DNA from: Nymphaea colorata
Taxonomy: Eukaryota > Streptophyta > Magnoliopsida > Nymphaeales > Nymphaeaceae
Assembly (NCBI RefSeq): GCF_008831285.2
Contig: NW_022205037.1
Coordinates: forward strand, 1 to 42,963
Length of the DNA: 42,963 bases
Direction of reading: 5' to 3'
The notes beneath the pieces are model-generated. The model was not told where the DNA came from. It was given only the letters and a program-made list of their open reading frames with translations, and made no database searches. Of the stretch, positions 20,338 to 30,998 are shown in pieces. A program made the translations under genes and the position numbers. How positions within the stretch are numbered: position 1 is the stretch's first letter; every line of letters starts with the position of its first letter.

Positions 20338-21735
20338 ATGATAAGGCAAGTTCTCCTGGTTTGCCTGGTCATCATGCTTGTGAGTGGCGAAAAGGATTAC
20401 ACCGACTTGGTCAAGTCCCTCAAGGCCAACATTGAGGACAAGAACGGAATTTTCTACCATAGCGCCTTCAACAGGCTCGCCTACATCTCAGACACCTATG
20501 GACCAAGAATGTGGGGGTCCAATGCACTTGAAAGCGTTATTTCCGAAATGGCAGCAATGGCTCAGAAGGAAGGTTTCGATAATATCCGTCTGGAACCAGT
20601 CAGCAACTTTACCAAGTGGGTCAGGGGAAGAGAAAGCCTCACTCTATACTCACCAAGGCCTACTCCTCAAAAGCTAAACGTCATTGGTTTGGGCAAGACC
20701 ATCAGTGGCAACGTCAAAGCTGACGCTATCGTTTTCACCAGTTATGATGAGTTGGAGGCCAACAAAGACAAGATAAAAGGAAAGATCGTGGTATACAACC
20801 AGCCATGGACCACCTATGGATAATCAGTCGCATATAGATCTAGTGGTGCAGATAGAGCTGCAAAGTATGGAGCAGTTGCTGCTTTGGTTCGATCAGTGAC
20901 TTCCTTCTCCGTTTCTTCAGTCCACACAGGAGTTCAGTATAGCACTGCCATCCCTATTGCCGCCATCACTGTCTAGGATGCTGAAATGTTCCAGCGCATG
21001 CAAGCCAGAGGGCAAAAGATCACACTCGAGCTCATACTTGAGAACGAGCTTGTGCCCAACACATATTCAAGCAATCTTGTTTTCGAAATAAAGGGTGGAG
21101 AAAAACCTGATGAGATTTTGCTTATGGGTGGACACATTGATTCATGGGACACTGGATCTCAAACTGGAGCTAACGATGATGGAGGAGGTTTCATTACCTG
21201 CTTCGAAGCAATGCGTCTTCTTTTGAGAAATGGCTATAGGCCTAAAAGAACAATTCGTTTCATCGCATGGAGCGGTGAATAGTGGGGAGACCCCAAGAAC
21301 GGAAACAAGGCTTATCTTGCTGCGCATCTGAATGAACTCGACAAGCATATCGTTGCCTTTGAAGATGACCTTGGCAGCACCAAGCTTCTCGGCTTTGGCT
21401 ATCAAGGCGATCCAAGAGGAAAGGAAGTGGTGAAATCTATTGCCAACAAGTATTTAGGTATCATCAATGCCACTCTCGTCAACGATGATGGCGGTGCTGT
21501 TGACACTGGACCTCTCTTCGAAAAGGGTGTTCCAACCATGACCAACCAAATCGTCGATAACCCAAGTCATGACTTTTATTTCACCTACCATCATTCCGCT
21601 GGTGACTCCATGACCATGATGAACGCTGACGATCTCGACTCCAACGTTGTGGGAGTGGCTGCCATGTTCTTCATCTTGGCAGACCTTGATGATACCATTC
21701 CAAGGACCCCAGCTTCTCACCTCAAAACTGAATGA
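20338..21735 (+). CDS. Carboxypeptidase Q-like metallopeptidase (M28)
   Basis: 465 aa, one exon. Residues 1-17 are a signal peptide (MIRQVLLVCLVIMLVSG), so the enzyme is secreted or lysosomal. It is a close match to plasma glutamate carboxypeptidase (CPQ), a di-zinc M28 dipeptidase with an inserted PA domain (~130-240). Metal and catalytic residues are visible: His266 and Asp268 in GGHIDSWD, Asp280/281 in GANDDGGG, Glu314 in WSGEQWG, the FEDDLGS block, and His418/His419 in YHHSAGDSM. The Gln after Glu314 and Gln161 and others are TAG/TAA. Its stop is 11 bp from the convergent SHIPPO gene. Likely role: hydrolysis of dipeptides in endolysosomes or outside the cell. Confidence 0.96.
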
Positions 21736-21746
21736 TCAGCATACCA

Positions 21747-22548
21747 TCAATAAATCCATAAAATACAAAAAAATAATGTAGAACTATCATTGACATCCAA
21801 ACTGAGAGAAAACTTTGCTAAATAGGGAAAATGTTACTAACTACCAGGACCTACCTTGCAAGGCTTGTCCTTTTTAATACGTTATTCCTTACCAAAAAGA
21901 TATGGCTTGGTTTTGCTCTTATTAAAACTAGAGCTGTCGGATAATTCCTGATGATCTTAATCAGAATAGGGTTTACATGAACCTGGGCCTGGAGTATGAT
22001 TATCATATTCATGGAGACTGTGCTTAGGAAAGTACTCAGTTTTAATCCGACAGCTTTTTTCGTTATTTCTGAAAGTGCTTAGCCTATTCAAGGCTTACTA
22101 CTTTACATCATACGTCGTTGCACTAACGGTGTGTTTTTTCAAAGGTTGTTAGAGGCGAACACCCATATATACGCTATTCCTTTTTTTATTATCTTAAACC
22201 AAGTATGCTCCAGGTCCCACAAGGTTCACATTGGACCTTCCCTTGTAATATTCCTGCAATAATGGGAAACATACATCTCTGTTGATGCCGAAGGTCGTGA
22301 ATTTTGGCTTTTTGACGTTGCTTTTTTCAAAATCAGAAGAAATACGATATCTCGAAGGTTCCACAAAGTTATCCTTCTCGAATTTGGTTTTGTTGCCGAA
22401 GCCAAATGTTGAGCCTCGCTGACTTATAGTAGATGGCATGTCGTAAAATTTATTTGGCGAAAAACTGGCTAGAAGTTGTGTTACCTTTTATCTTGGACAA
22501 ACCTTTCCGACCTGCGAAAGGAGAATGAGGACTTTGACTTGGAAGCAT
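21747..22548 (-). CDS. SHIPPO/STPGR-repeat ciliary protein
   Basis: 261 aa after a 16-nt intron (22469-22484), the shortest inferred here; its removal joins LSKIK to ASFSPNKFYDMPST in frame. Family features: KFYDMPSTISQRGSTFGFG near the N-terminus, where SHIPPO (ODF3-like) proteins have a P-x-x-Y-x-x-P-S-x-F/I block, and three Pro-Gly-Pro-type turns: NLVGPGAYLV, NHTPGPGSCKP and CKVGPGSQ. Such repeats are found in proteins inside or along axonemal microtubules. The C-terminus (LFFCILWIY) is AT-rich and may partly be a chance extension. The coding strand also forms strong hairpins around 21932-22055, which at first looked like an RNA gene. Start chosen at ATG 22548; a TGA lies upstream in frame. 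Confidence 0.83.
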
Positions 22549-22859
22549 TGAGAGGGTGGTTTATGTGCTTGATGTTTTTGGTTGGGGAGCTTCTCATTCT
22601 ATGAAAAATGTTAATTTTATCAGTAATTTGTATAAAATAATAAACCTGTATTGATTGCTTTCTTATTACTTTTTTCAAACTTTACTCTCGACAAAGATCA
22701 AAGCAACATCAAAATACTCAGCTCTGTTCGGCTGCGTCACACTAGAATTTAGTTCAGCTTCAAAAATTACCTGCTTCTCACATCTTATCAATCAATTATG
22801 GAGAAGATAGGCAATAAGTAAATGTGAATTAATAATGGATTGCTGATTATATATAAATA
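22549..22859. other. Divergent promoter region
   Basis: 311 bp between the starts of the SHIPPO gene and the coiled-coil gene at 22860. A minus-strand frame here (MRSSPTKNIKHIN...) is open but is out of frame with the SHIPPO start and not joined by a plausible intron. Otherwise AT-rich, with no repeat or structured RNA seen. Confidence 0.6.
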
Positions 22860-23963
22860 ATGAAAAACCCTTGGAAGTTTGAGTCAATCGAGAAGCTAAG
22901 CTCCAAGATGAGCAACGCATCCAACTCACCCATTCCTTACTCTAAAAATGACTCATTTCCTCCTCCGGAAAAAACCGAAATCGACTCTTTTCCTCCCCAA
23001 CAGGAAGATCGGACTAGCCAAAAAGGTCGAAGAAGGAAAGGATTAGCCGATAAGATGAAGGCGAAAATTCAAGAACAGCTAAGAAACGTATATAGACAGA
23101 TTGAAGAACGATAAAACGAGTTAGGAGGACTATCTGCTGAGGTGGAATCGCTTGGAGAGGCATTGAAAGAGAGGCGGAGGGTGGGAGAGGACCTTGTAAA
23201 TAACGAACAGATGTTGCAATTTAAGGAAAAACAGCTTACTAACCTAATGACGATACACGCAGAACTTCTGTAGGGGGCGAAGAAGGACATCCTCAACGAA
23301 AAAAATACGAAGTTTTCGCATGAATAAAAGGTAGTGGCACTCAAGAAGCGTATAGCTGAGTTCAACTCTCGAGCCATATAGCGGCGCCATCTAAAAACAG
23401 CGGTTGAGGATTTGGCGCAAGAAAAGGTGCGTTTGGAGTAGCAACTGAAAGTAAGGAAGTAGGCATAGGCCAAAAAGAATTAGATTCGCAGCTAGGCCAT
23501 AAGAGAGATGTTACAGTAGCTGGTGAGGCGTAACCGACGAGAGTTGGAAGATGAATGCGAAAAAAAAGTGAGAGTCATAAGAGAGGTAGGCTCACAAATC
23601 AAGCGTCATGAAGATCTTCGAAGGATGCTCTAACTCAAAGGCATTACTCCATCAGACTACTATACTTTCGGACAACTCAAGTATGTCCAGTAACTCAATT
23701 TCAGGAATCATCCTTAATCTGAAAAAGTGATGCGCATCTTCTACAAGGAAGTAAACCCGAAAATTCCATAAATCATTGAACGTTATGAGTAGCCAGCAGA
23801 ATACATACGACTCAAGGAAGAATTGGCCAGCTTGGAAAAAACAAAAATAGAGAAAGACGCATAAATGAAGAAAAGACAAGTTGAGCTTGAGCGTGTTGAG
23901 GAGGAAAAGGCAAGGCTAAAGAAATCTATTGCTGAACTAAAGATGAAGACTTAAATAAAGTGA
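22860..23963 (+). CDS. Coiled-coil protein, probable cytoskeletal/ciliary
   Basis: 367 aa, single exon. Residues ~1-65 are Ser/Pro-rich and end in a basic KGRRRKGLADKMKAK patch. Residues ~70-260 are almost pure heptad coiled coil rich in Gln, Glu, Arg and Lys. A short globular interruption follows (ITPSDYYTFGQLKYVQQLNF, then KVMRIFYKEVNPKIPQII), and a final coil (EYIRLKEELASLEKTKIEKD) ends the protein. Many glutamines in the coil are TAG. No family name can be given. Followed 234 bp later by another helical gene on the same strand. Confidence 0.85.
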
Positions 23964-24197
23964 ATATCCATCCTCTTTTCAAGATCTATAGATGATAGTA
24001 ATTTATTTTTCGTTTGGATATCAAGCAATTGTCTTTCCAATCTACTTGAAAAAGTTTTGAGGCTCGATATCTATAATTAACCTCTTCCCATTTGATCTCA
24101 ATGTATTAAGATTAAGATTTTATCAGAAAAATCTAATTAAGATAAGCTCTCTATGTTTCGTTTGTTATATATAATTCTTGTGTTCTAATAAGTACAA

Positions 24198-24974
24198 ATG
24201 CTGCCAGGCGACAAGTAGTAAAAGAAGGATAGCTTCTTGGGCTAGGCCATCAAAAAGCTTAAGGAGGATATGTAACGACAGCTCTTGGAAAGGTACCCTC
24301 AAGCATGCTATTACGACGAGAACGGAGCCCTACAGATCAAGGACATCAGCCAACTCGAAGCCGACATTTAAAGTGAAGAAAGGGAGCGTCAGGGAGAAGG
24401 CAGAGGAGGAAATAATGCTGCATAAAATATAAAGAAGTCTCTCAAAGCGACGTTGAAAGACAAGCTAAAGGAGCACTTCTCAGGCTTCGAAGACCGGTAT
24501 TTCAAGCGTTATCAGATGAAATCGCAGAAGGAAAACTACTTCCTTATTTTTCTCTTCCTTCACTAGTTCGTTGCGGAGCAAGGACTGCCAGCAAACATCA
24601 TCGAATAGGTGATTCGAACGAACAAGAAGAACATAAGGAAGTATATTACGCACTCGTAGGCTAGGCTGCAGGAGCGACCTGAATTTCACCAAAAAAATAT
24701 TGATGAGCTGAGCAAATACCTGGAATTCAATGTTGATTTCACCACGAAGCGAAGTTGGAGGGAGATCTAGATGAACATCACCTCACTTTTCCTGAAGAAA
24801 AAGGCAAATGCTCTAGCATCCATTGAGAAAGTCGAAAAAATTGTTCAAGACCATGAATACATTAAAAATCTATTCATGGAGTTCTCAACTGATGAGGACA
24901 ACAATATGATTGACGAGGTCAAGCCAGTGCTGAAGATCGAGGAGGAGCTTAGTTAGAGTTAGCAGGATGTCTGA
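24198..24974 (+). CDS. Helical protein of unknown function, 258 aa
   Basis: One exon from ATG 24198 to TGA 24974 with numerous TAA/TAG glutamines. The N-terminal ~90 residues are charged and partly disordered (Glu/Arg/Gly-rich around EERERQGEGRGG). The rest is all helical: LKDKLKEHFSGFEDRYFKRY, then NYFLIFLFLHQFVAEQGLP, RTNKKNIRKYITHSQARLQ, and RSWREIQMNITSLFLKKKA. The tail is acidic. It lacks a recognisable domain. Its frame, composition and gap-free length make it a real gene. Confidence 0.8.
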
Positions 24975-25127
24975 AATCTGATACCCTAATATCCTATTCT
25001 TATCTATAAGTCATATTAAAAATATAAACACCAAAATTATGGCGCATTTTGAAGCAAGGGGAGGATATAAATTTACCCCTGCGGGCGTATAAGTGGAGGG
25101 GAAGTTAATAATCAATCTATAATAGAA

Positions 25128-27236
25128 ATGAAGCCTTTTTTCCAGCGGATTAACAACATTTTCATCCTCACAGATTATCAGATTTTCAAATCTAAGTTTA
25201 TCAAACTCAAATAATAGCATGAGCAAAACCTAAGAAAAAAAGTATTTCGGATGCTCAAGAATGACAAAGAGTCAGATATAATCAAAGATGGGGAAGAGAC
25301 CCTTGCGAAGATCAAGACAACCTAAGGCGGCATAAAAGTGGAAGTCATGTTTATATATGAATATCCGATAGATGAGCGGGAGGGACTCTCCATCATCTGC
25401 AAAGAAGCGAAGATTCCAACAATCAGAATGTTCATCAAGAACAACGAGAACATCCACAACAGAAGTATCAACATTGAGCTGTTTCTTTGCTAGTACGTTG
25501 AAAATAAGGATCAGAAATTCTATAAGATCCTCAGGGAAAGCCTCCACGGCGAAACTCTCTACGAAATCGACGAAAATGAGATCTATACATTCGAAAATAT
25601 CAAAATAGCAAAGTCTTCAAGGTTCAAATCAGTCTTTAACCTGATGGTGGGCGTCTACTAATAAGTTAATGGCGTCAATAGATGGATTGATCTCTTCTGC
25701 TCAAGGCCACTGTTCGTTGCTGAGGACGCAAACATTATGCTGCTCAATAACAAGGAAAGCATAATACGCTTTTTGGATGAGTTTGGAATTTAGAATCTAT
25801 CGCCAACGAAAAAGATGCAAGTCTATTAGAATCTTGACGAAGAAGCTGCTGCACTGGAGCTAAGATTTACAAGTAAACTAGTCAAACTGCAAAACTTCCT
25901 TTATCTTGCTTATAAGTTCAAAAATGCCTGCTAGATTTATTACCGTACATAGTCTAGAGTTCCTCCCATCTAAACATCTCGGAGGTTTTCAAAATATGAG
26001 AGATAAATTTCTCCAAAGCAACTGCATGAGTTTAGATCAATCGTCAGCATGCTGATTGCTGTCAAAGAGCAAATTTCGTAAATTAGCAATCCCTAATAAG
26101 GAAAATTGGTCTGCAACCATTTGGACACTGAAGCTCACATCGTATTCAAGATCATCCGTCCATTAAGCAAAGTCAGGTTTATACTTGCTTAGGACTACGC
26201 CAAGCATTTCTCCATTATTAATGGTGATGGGTATAATCTATAAGCTTTCAAAAAATTAGAAGTTGGAGACATCAAAAGCGTCTACAGGCTTTATCTGAAC
26301 ACCCTCAAGAGCGTAAAAAGTTAAAAGATATTCAAAAATAAGTGCTTCAACCAAGAATTTAGATCAGGATAATCATCAATCTCTTCACTTAGTGACGACT
26401 CTTATGACTCCAGTGATTCAGATTGCCTTATTTCTAAGTCTCCACCTCATAAAGACGCACGAAGATCATCAAGTGGCCAAGTTTAATCCTAAAGCGAACA
26501 AAGTTAATAAGGTTTCGATAATGATCATCATGAACACGAGTAAGTTGAATCTTCCAGAGTCATGATTCCTTCAAAACGAAAGCCCTACTTAACTGACATG
26601 AAGAAGCTAGTGGAATCATCTAAAAAGGAACAGCTAGAGGTGAAAAAGAGAGAGAAACAGTATGCATGGAAACCCAAAGAGATCACTACCAAAAAAATTG
26701 AAGAGGTTAAAGAGGCGCCAAAAATAGAGATGACATAAGAAAAACCTGTTATTGTTGCTAATCTTGAGAAAAGAAAGAATTTGCAGTACTATAAGGCATA
26801 TCAAATCACATATTGCTCCAGTGATAATGCCAGAACCACCAGTTTAGAGGTAAACAACTCAATTTTCATTGATAAAAAACATTTTTCACACAAAGATTAC
26901 AGAGATACGAGCTATTTTTACAACCGCATTCACGCCGACGAGAACAGGCATTACAGGCCAAGGCCGCATTACTAATACGATCATTCAATTGATCGTTGCT
27001 CACACTACGAGCATAAAGAATGTCCGTAACACTTTAACAACAATTATCCTGGAAGAAAATTCTGCAAGGAAGCTGAACATTTCTATGAATCCCCTCCGAA
27101 GCGTTATTCGGAATGCAATTACCCAATATCAACAGATAAACCTCTTCGAGAAGATGTATTGGAGCAAAATAGCACAAGCAAGCAGTTCAATATACGATTG
27201 AGCATGGAAAAGCAAAAGCCAAGGACTTCAAAATGA
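25128..27236 (+). CDS. 702-aa protein with N-terminal beta-rich domain and long basic tail
   Basis: Single open frame; ATG 25128 is the first in frame, but the frame stays open upstream and an extra 5' exon starting near ATG 25039 (MAHFEARGGYKFTP) cannot be excluded. Residues ~60-240 form a beta-rich domain: VEVMFIYEYPIDEREGLSII, RSINIELFLCQYVEN, IYTFENIKIAKSSRFKSVF, NLMVGVYQQV and LFCSRPLFVAED. The order of strands, with S-x-x-F before a strand and SRPLFV-x-x-x-N at the end, resembles CBP60 or Rel-type DNA-binding cores. Residues ~250-420 are mixed alpha/beta; 430-702 are disordered, rich in Ser, Lys, His, with basic coils. A transcription regulator would fit, but this is inference. Confidence 0.8.
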
Positions 27237-27390
27237 TGTATATGCATTATTTCATGATTATCAGCCCATATTAAGTTATGATAACTTTGGACCCACTTGT
27301 TTGTAGTCTAATACATATATATGTTTATCAACCTAGCCAGGCTTATCTCAGTTCGAATTCGATGAATTATAATAACATTTACATTCAAGC

Positions 27391-28398
27391 ATGAAAACAA
27401 AGAAGTTTGTTCAAAGCCAAGAAAAGGGCACGAACCAGCAACAACCTCCCGAAAACAAGCCCAGCAAGAAGCCTCCGACCCCCCAGATTCATTTCGACAC
27501 TTCCCTCTCAAAGATCTAGTGCTTCATTTAGGAAAGGGAACGCCGGTGCTAACTCATGTCAAAGTCCACATACGTCCCCTCCAGCGTCAAGGACGACGAC
27601 TAAAGCACTGAGTTGATCGATGTTGGGTTTCCAGAGTGGAAATAGGCCACCTAATCTCGTGGCAAATCAAAAGCCTTCTATAAAGGTGAAGAGGAGGAAA
27701 TCGTGAAGGGATCCACCAACTCCATTCTCTCAGAGATCGAAGAAGACGTTTTAGCATCCAAATGGAAAGAAATCAAGGAGAAGCTGAAGTCCAAAGAGGA
27801 AAATCGAACTAGTGACATCTGGGTTGACCCGCCAAAAACCGAGGAAAAAACGATGAGCCTGACTCACATTCCAGAAGCCCCCCATCCTACTCCCAACAGA
27901 GACCAACGTTCCTCATCCAACTACATGAATCAGACGACCCGGCCGACCTATTACAGAGATGAAGGAATCTTGAAGATCGTCTTTCAGGAGATTCTAAAAG
28001 ATGCACGCACCACGGTTGTGATCAAGAACATCCCCTACGATTACACTGCGAAAAAGATGGCTACTTGGTTGAGCGGCTAGTTTGGCGTCAACAGTTCCTA
28101 CGACTTCCTCTACATGCACAGGCACAAAAGCGGGGAGAGATTCGACTACGCCATCATCAACTTCACCCACCCTGTCTGGCTTTTCTCCTTCTTCGGCCAC
28201 TTCGAAGGAAGAGCTTGGTACACCACCTGCTCGAGATTCTCCCAACCCATCCACATGACCTACTCTACCGTGCAGGGATATCTGAAGCTACTGGAGACTT
28301 ACAAGCACGCCCCAAAGGAAAACCTCACCATCGTCGACTACCAAGCTTTTGGACAGTACTACGCGACGCAGCAGATGCAATTTGCCTGCTATTATTGA
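27391..28398 (+). CDS. Mei2-like RNA-binding protein
   Basis: 335 aa, one exon. Residues 1-200 are disordered and charged, with Pro- and Ser-rich parts. Residues ~205-310 are a C-terminal RRM of the Mei2 type: RTTVVIKNIPYDYTAKKM is the characteristic first strand and helix, followed by YDFLYMHRHKSGERFDYAII (strand, basic insert, strand), NFTHPVWLFSFFGHFEGRAW and the terminal ITYA-like HMTYSTVQGYLKLLE. In fission yeast Mei2 this RRM binds meiRNA and switches on meiosis; plant Mei2-like proteins act in meiosis and growth. In ciliates such genes may govern sexual development, but here only the fold is shown. It has one RRM, where Mei2 has three. Confidence 0.9.
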
Positions 28399-28468
28399 TC
28401 TAGCCAACCTAAATATAAGTCAATTTGAATATGCAATTATGAATGATAATAGGGTAGGTATGGATGGA

Positions 28469-29688
28469 TCAAATGATCTTTTTGACAATCTTCTACATCT
28501 TGTCAATCTCCCTGAATTCAGACATTAAGAGAAGTTTTCTTTGCTTCTCTTGCTGCTCTTTTCGCTCGATTTGGCCCCTTAGCCTCTTCATCTCTGCAGC
28601 CATTGAGCTTTTCTCCTCCATTTGCTTCTCAAGCTCACATTTCAGCTCGGCAATCATCAGCTCCAGCCTTCCCTTCTCCTCTTCGCCCATTGAAATAGTC
28701 TTCTTGATGTTAGTATCGGTATTCACTTTGAATTTTTTGAGGTTGGTCTTTAGTGAGGTCACGGTTGACTCCAAAGCTTGGTTTTTCGTATCGCATTTCT
28801 TCACAATTTCCTTGTATTCGTAAAGCTAGTTTTCCTTCTAAGTTTGGTCCTTCTTGAGCACTCTGACCTGGTTTTTGAGCTGTTCGATAGCTTCCATGTA
28901 TTAATCTTTCTCCTTCTCGAAGCTATCCTGAAGACTGACTAGCTTAGCCTTATATTCGGTGTTCTGTTTTTTGAAGCTTTCCACAATCTTTTCAAAGCCA
29001 GTTAAATCTTCTTCCCTAACTTGCAGTTCGTCTTTAAATTAGCTCTTCTTGTTCTCAATCTCCACATTCCTTTCTGAAAGGGCTTACTCCAAGGTTTCAA
29101 CTTGCTCTTGAAGTTGTTGGATCTTCTCACAAAGTTCGTATTCCTTTTGCTGAGCCAGCCGGGTCTGTTTTTTCAACTCTTCTTCCTTATCGGCAAGGAT
29201 AGATTCCCAATGAGCATCAGAAAGCAATCGTTGTTCTTTGTGATATCTGATCTCCTGCTTGAGTTCGTCTGATTCATTGCTAGATGTGACTGTTATGGAC
29301 TAAAGTTCTTTTTTGACCGAAACGAGCTCATCTTCAGCCACTTCATATCTCTTGGTCAAAGCTTCATATTCCCTGCTTAGTTCTTGCCAATCTTGTTTCA
29401 CATTCTTCAAGTCTGACAATTTCTCTATCTCCTCCTTCATCTATTTCTCTTTCTCAGCCCTGGAGAGGAGCTCCCTTTCATTCTCCTGATAAAGTTGAGT
29501 CAATTCTTCTATCTAAATCACAAATCTTTTACCTTCTCTCTTTGAGCTTTGAGCCGAATGAGGCAGCTCTGTTCCAGGTCGAACTCATCCAGCGCCTGAA
29601 CAAAGTTAAAACTGGACTCTCCCAGATGCTGGTCAAGGTCAAAGCCTTGGGTAGAGTTGGAGTCCTTTTCGATAGGTGATGAAAACAT
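28469..29688 (-). CDS. Long coiled-coil protein
   Basis: 399 aa from ATG 29688 (an ATG at 29742 would add 18 AT-rich residues). One 20-nt intron (29513-29532) joins AQREK to IEELTQLYQE and removes a TGA. After ~50 acidic residues the whole protein is heptad coiled coil, with Gln, Glu and Lys dominating: SREYEALTKRYEVAEDELVS and LAQQKEYELCEKIQQLQEQV are examples. Coils of this kind are typical of centrosome, basal-body, golgin or cortical scaffolds; no family-specific sequence is seen. The plus-strand frames over this gene are shadows. Confidence 0.85.
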
Positions 29689-29964
29689 CGAAGGAATGTA
29701 GAATAATATTATAGTGGTCGAAAAATCGAATATCATTTCCATCCCGATATAGAATCTATCATATCACCATTTTAAATTTTATCCATTTGGATCTATCCTT
29801 CAATGTATATGCCCAATCTACCCTGCTTCTTCATTCCTGATTACGGCTGCTTTTTTTATTACTTATAAAAATCATCAAGGAAAATCAGTCACTTATCTCA
29901 ATTATATAAAAATACAATAATCGACCATAATCATACAGTATGCTTCAGACGATATCTGAGGATC

Positions 29965-30858
29965 ATGCTTAGAAAGGATTTTGTTGATTTATAGAATTTT
30001 AGTTCTCCAAAGTTAATCGAAGAATAAAATCATTTTCCTGTCAAACATAGTAATACGCAGGAGCCTAGAAGTGGCAATCGTGCGTCTATCTTCGAAAATA
30101 GGAGGCCTGATTTAGCGAATAGGTATGAATAAATGCCAAAAATCGTGGCTTAGCCATTACATTTATCAACTAAAAAGAGAGAAAATTCTCAAAATTTCGT
30201 TTAAAATGAGGCAAAAAGAGTAAAAAAACCAACAACACATAATGTAGTTGAAGATGAAGACAGCTTACTTATTGATTATCAAGATAACCTAGATGATTTA
30301 GATTGCAACTATTATCTTAACTAATTCAATCAAGAACAGGAAACATCAAAGCCACAGCAGGCTGTCTCTAAGATGGGTGACGATATAAAAGGATATTCTC
30401 ACTACATTAACTATAATAATGTACCATAGTAAGCATCTTAGAATAATTGTAAATCAGCATTTTAAAATCGCCCGCTGGCCGCCTGGTAGAAAAGAAAAAG
30501 TAAGCTCTAAAACGGTGTAATGAGGAGATTTGTAAGCAAACGGATTTACTTATGTGGTGCCTGTGTTTTTAGCTTTAACTTTGCAGAGGAATTATCACTT
30601 CATATTAAAAAGCAACACGATGGAAGCATTCCAGATGGGACTATTTTTGGTTTCAGAAAGGAAATTCTTTTCAAGTTTTTCCATATCCCTTTCATAAAGC
30701 CGGTTCCTACCACGCCAAAACGAATTTATATGTTCAAATGCGGTTGTGGGAGAGAATATACATGTTCTTCTTCATTATTCTACCACATAAAGGCCGTTCA
30801 TGATGGAATAGAACCTGCTGGAACAATTGGAGTTTTCCACTGCGTGAGGATACAATGA
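29965..30858 (+). CDS. C2H2 zinc-finger protein
   Basis: 297 aa, one exon with many TAA/TAG glutamines. Residues 1-185 are disordered and Asn/Gln/Lys-rich. Two C-terminal fingers follow: CGACVFSFNFAEELSLHIKK-x-H (Cys-x2-Cys, His-x4-His) at ~196-220, and CGCGREYTCSSSLFYHIK-x2-H (Cys-x-Cys, His-x4-His) at ~263-285. Both are followed by a repeat of HDG-I-P/E-x-G-T-I, so the fingers and their linkers form a duplicated 60-residue unit. The protein probably binds nucleic acid. It starts 276 bp from the divergent coiled-coil gene, and ends 140 bp before the JmjC gene on the same strand. Confidence 0.85.
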
Positions 30859-30998
30859 ACATGCATGATGATGGCTGATCCATTATTTTCTAACATGTAT
30901 TCAATCTAAAGCTCTCAATCGGCATTTGATAATTAAAGCAATACCTTAGCTGTTATGCTATTCCATTTATTTTTAGCGATAATTTTTATAGGGAAGAT

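Noticed and set aside
21932-22060. Candidate structured RNA gene: 11-bp complementary arms (21932-21942 with 22045-22055), several inner hairpins and a T6 run like a Pol III terminator, with similar hairpin/T-run units at 21846-21875 and 22085-22137.
   Set aside because: The minus strand is one open frame here that carries SHIPPO-type motifs (TPGPGS, VGPGSQ) and joins the gene starting at 22548. The hairpins are most simply explained as part of that coding sequence. A small-RNA or Northern signal would reopen the question.
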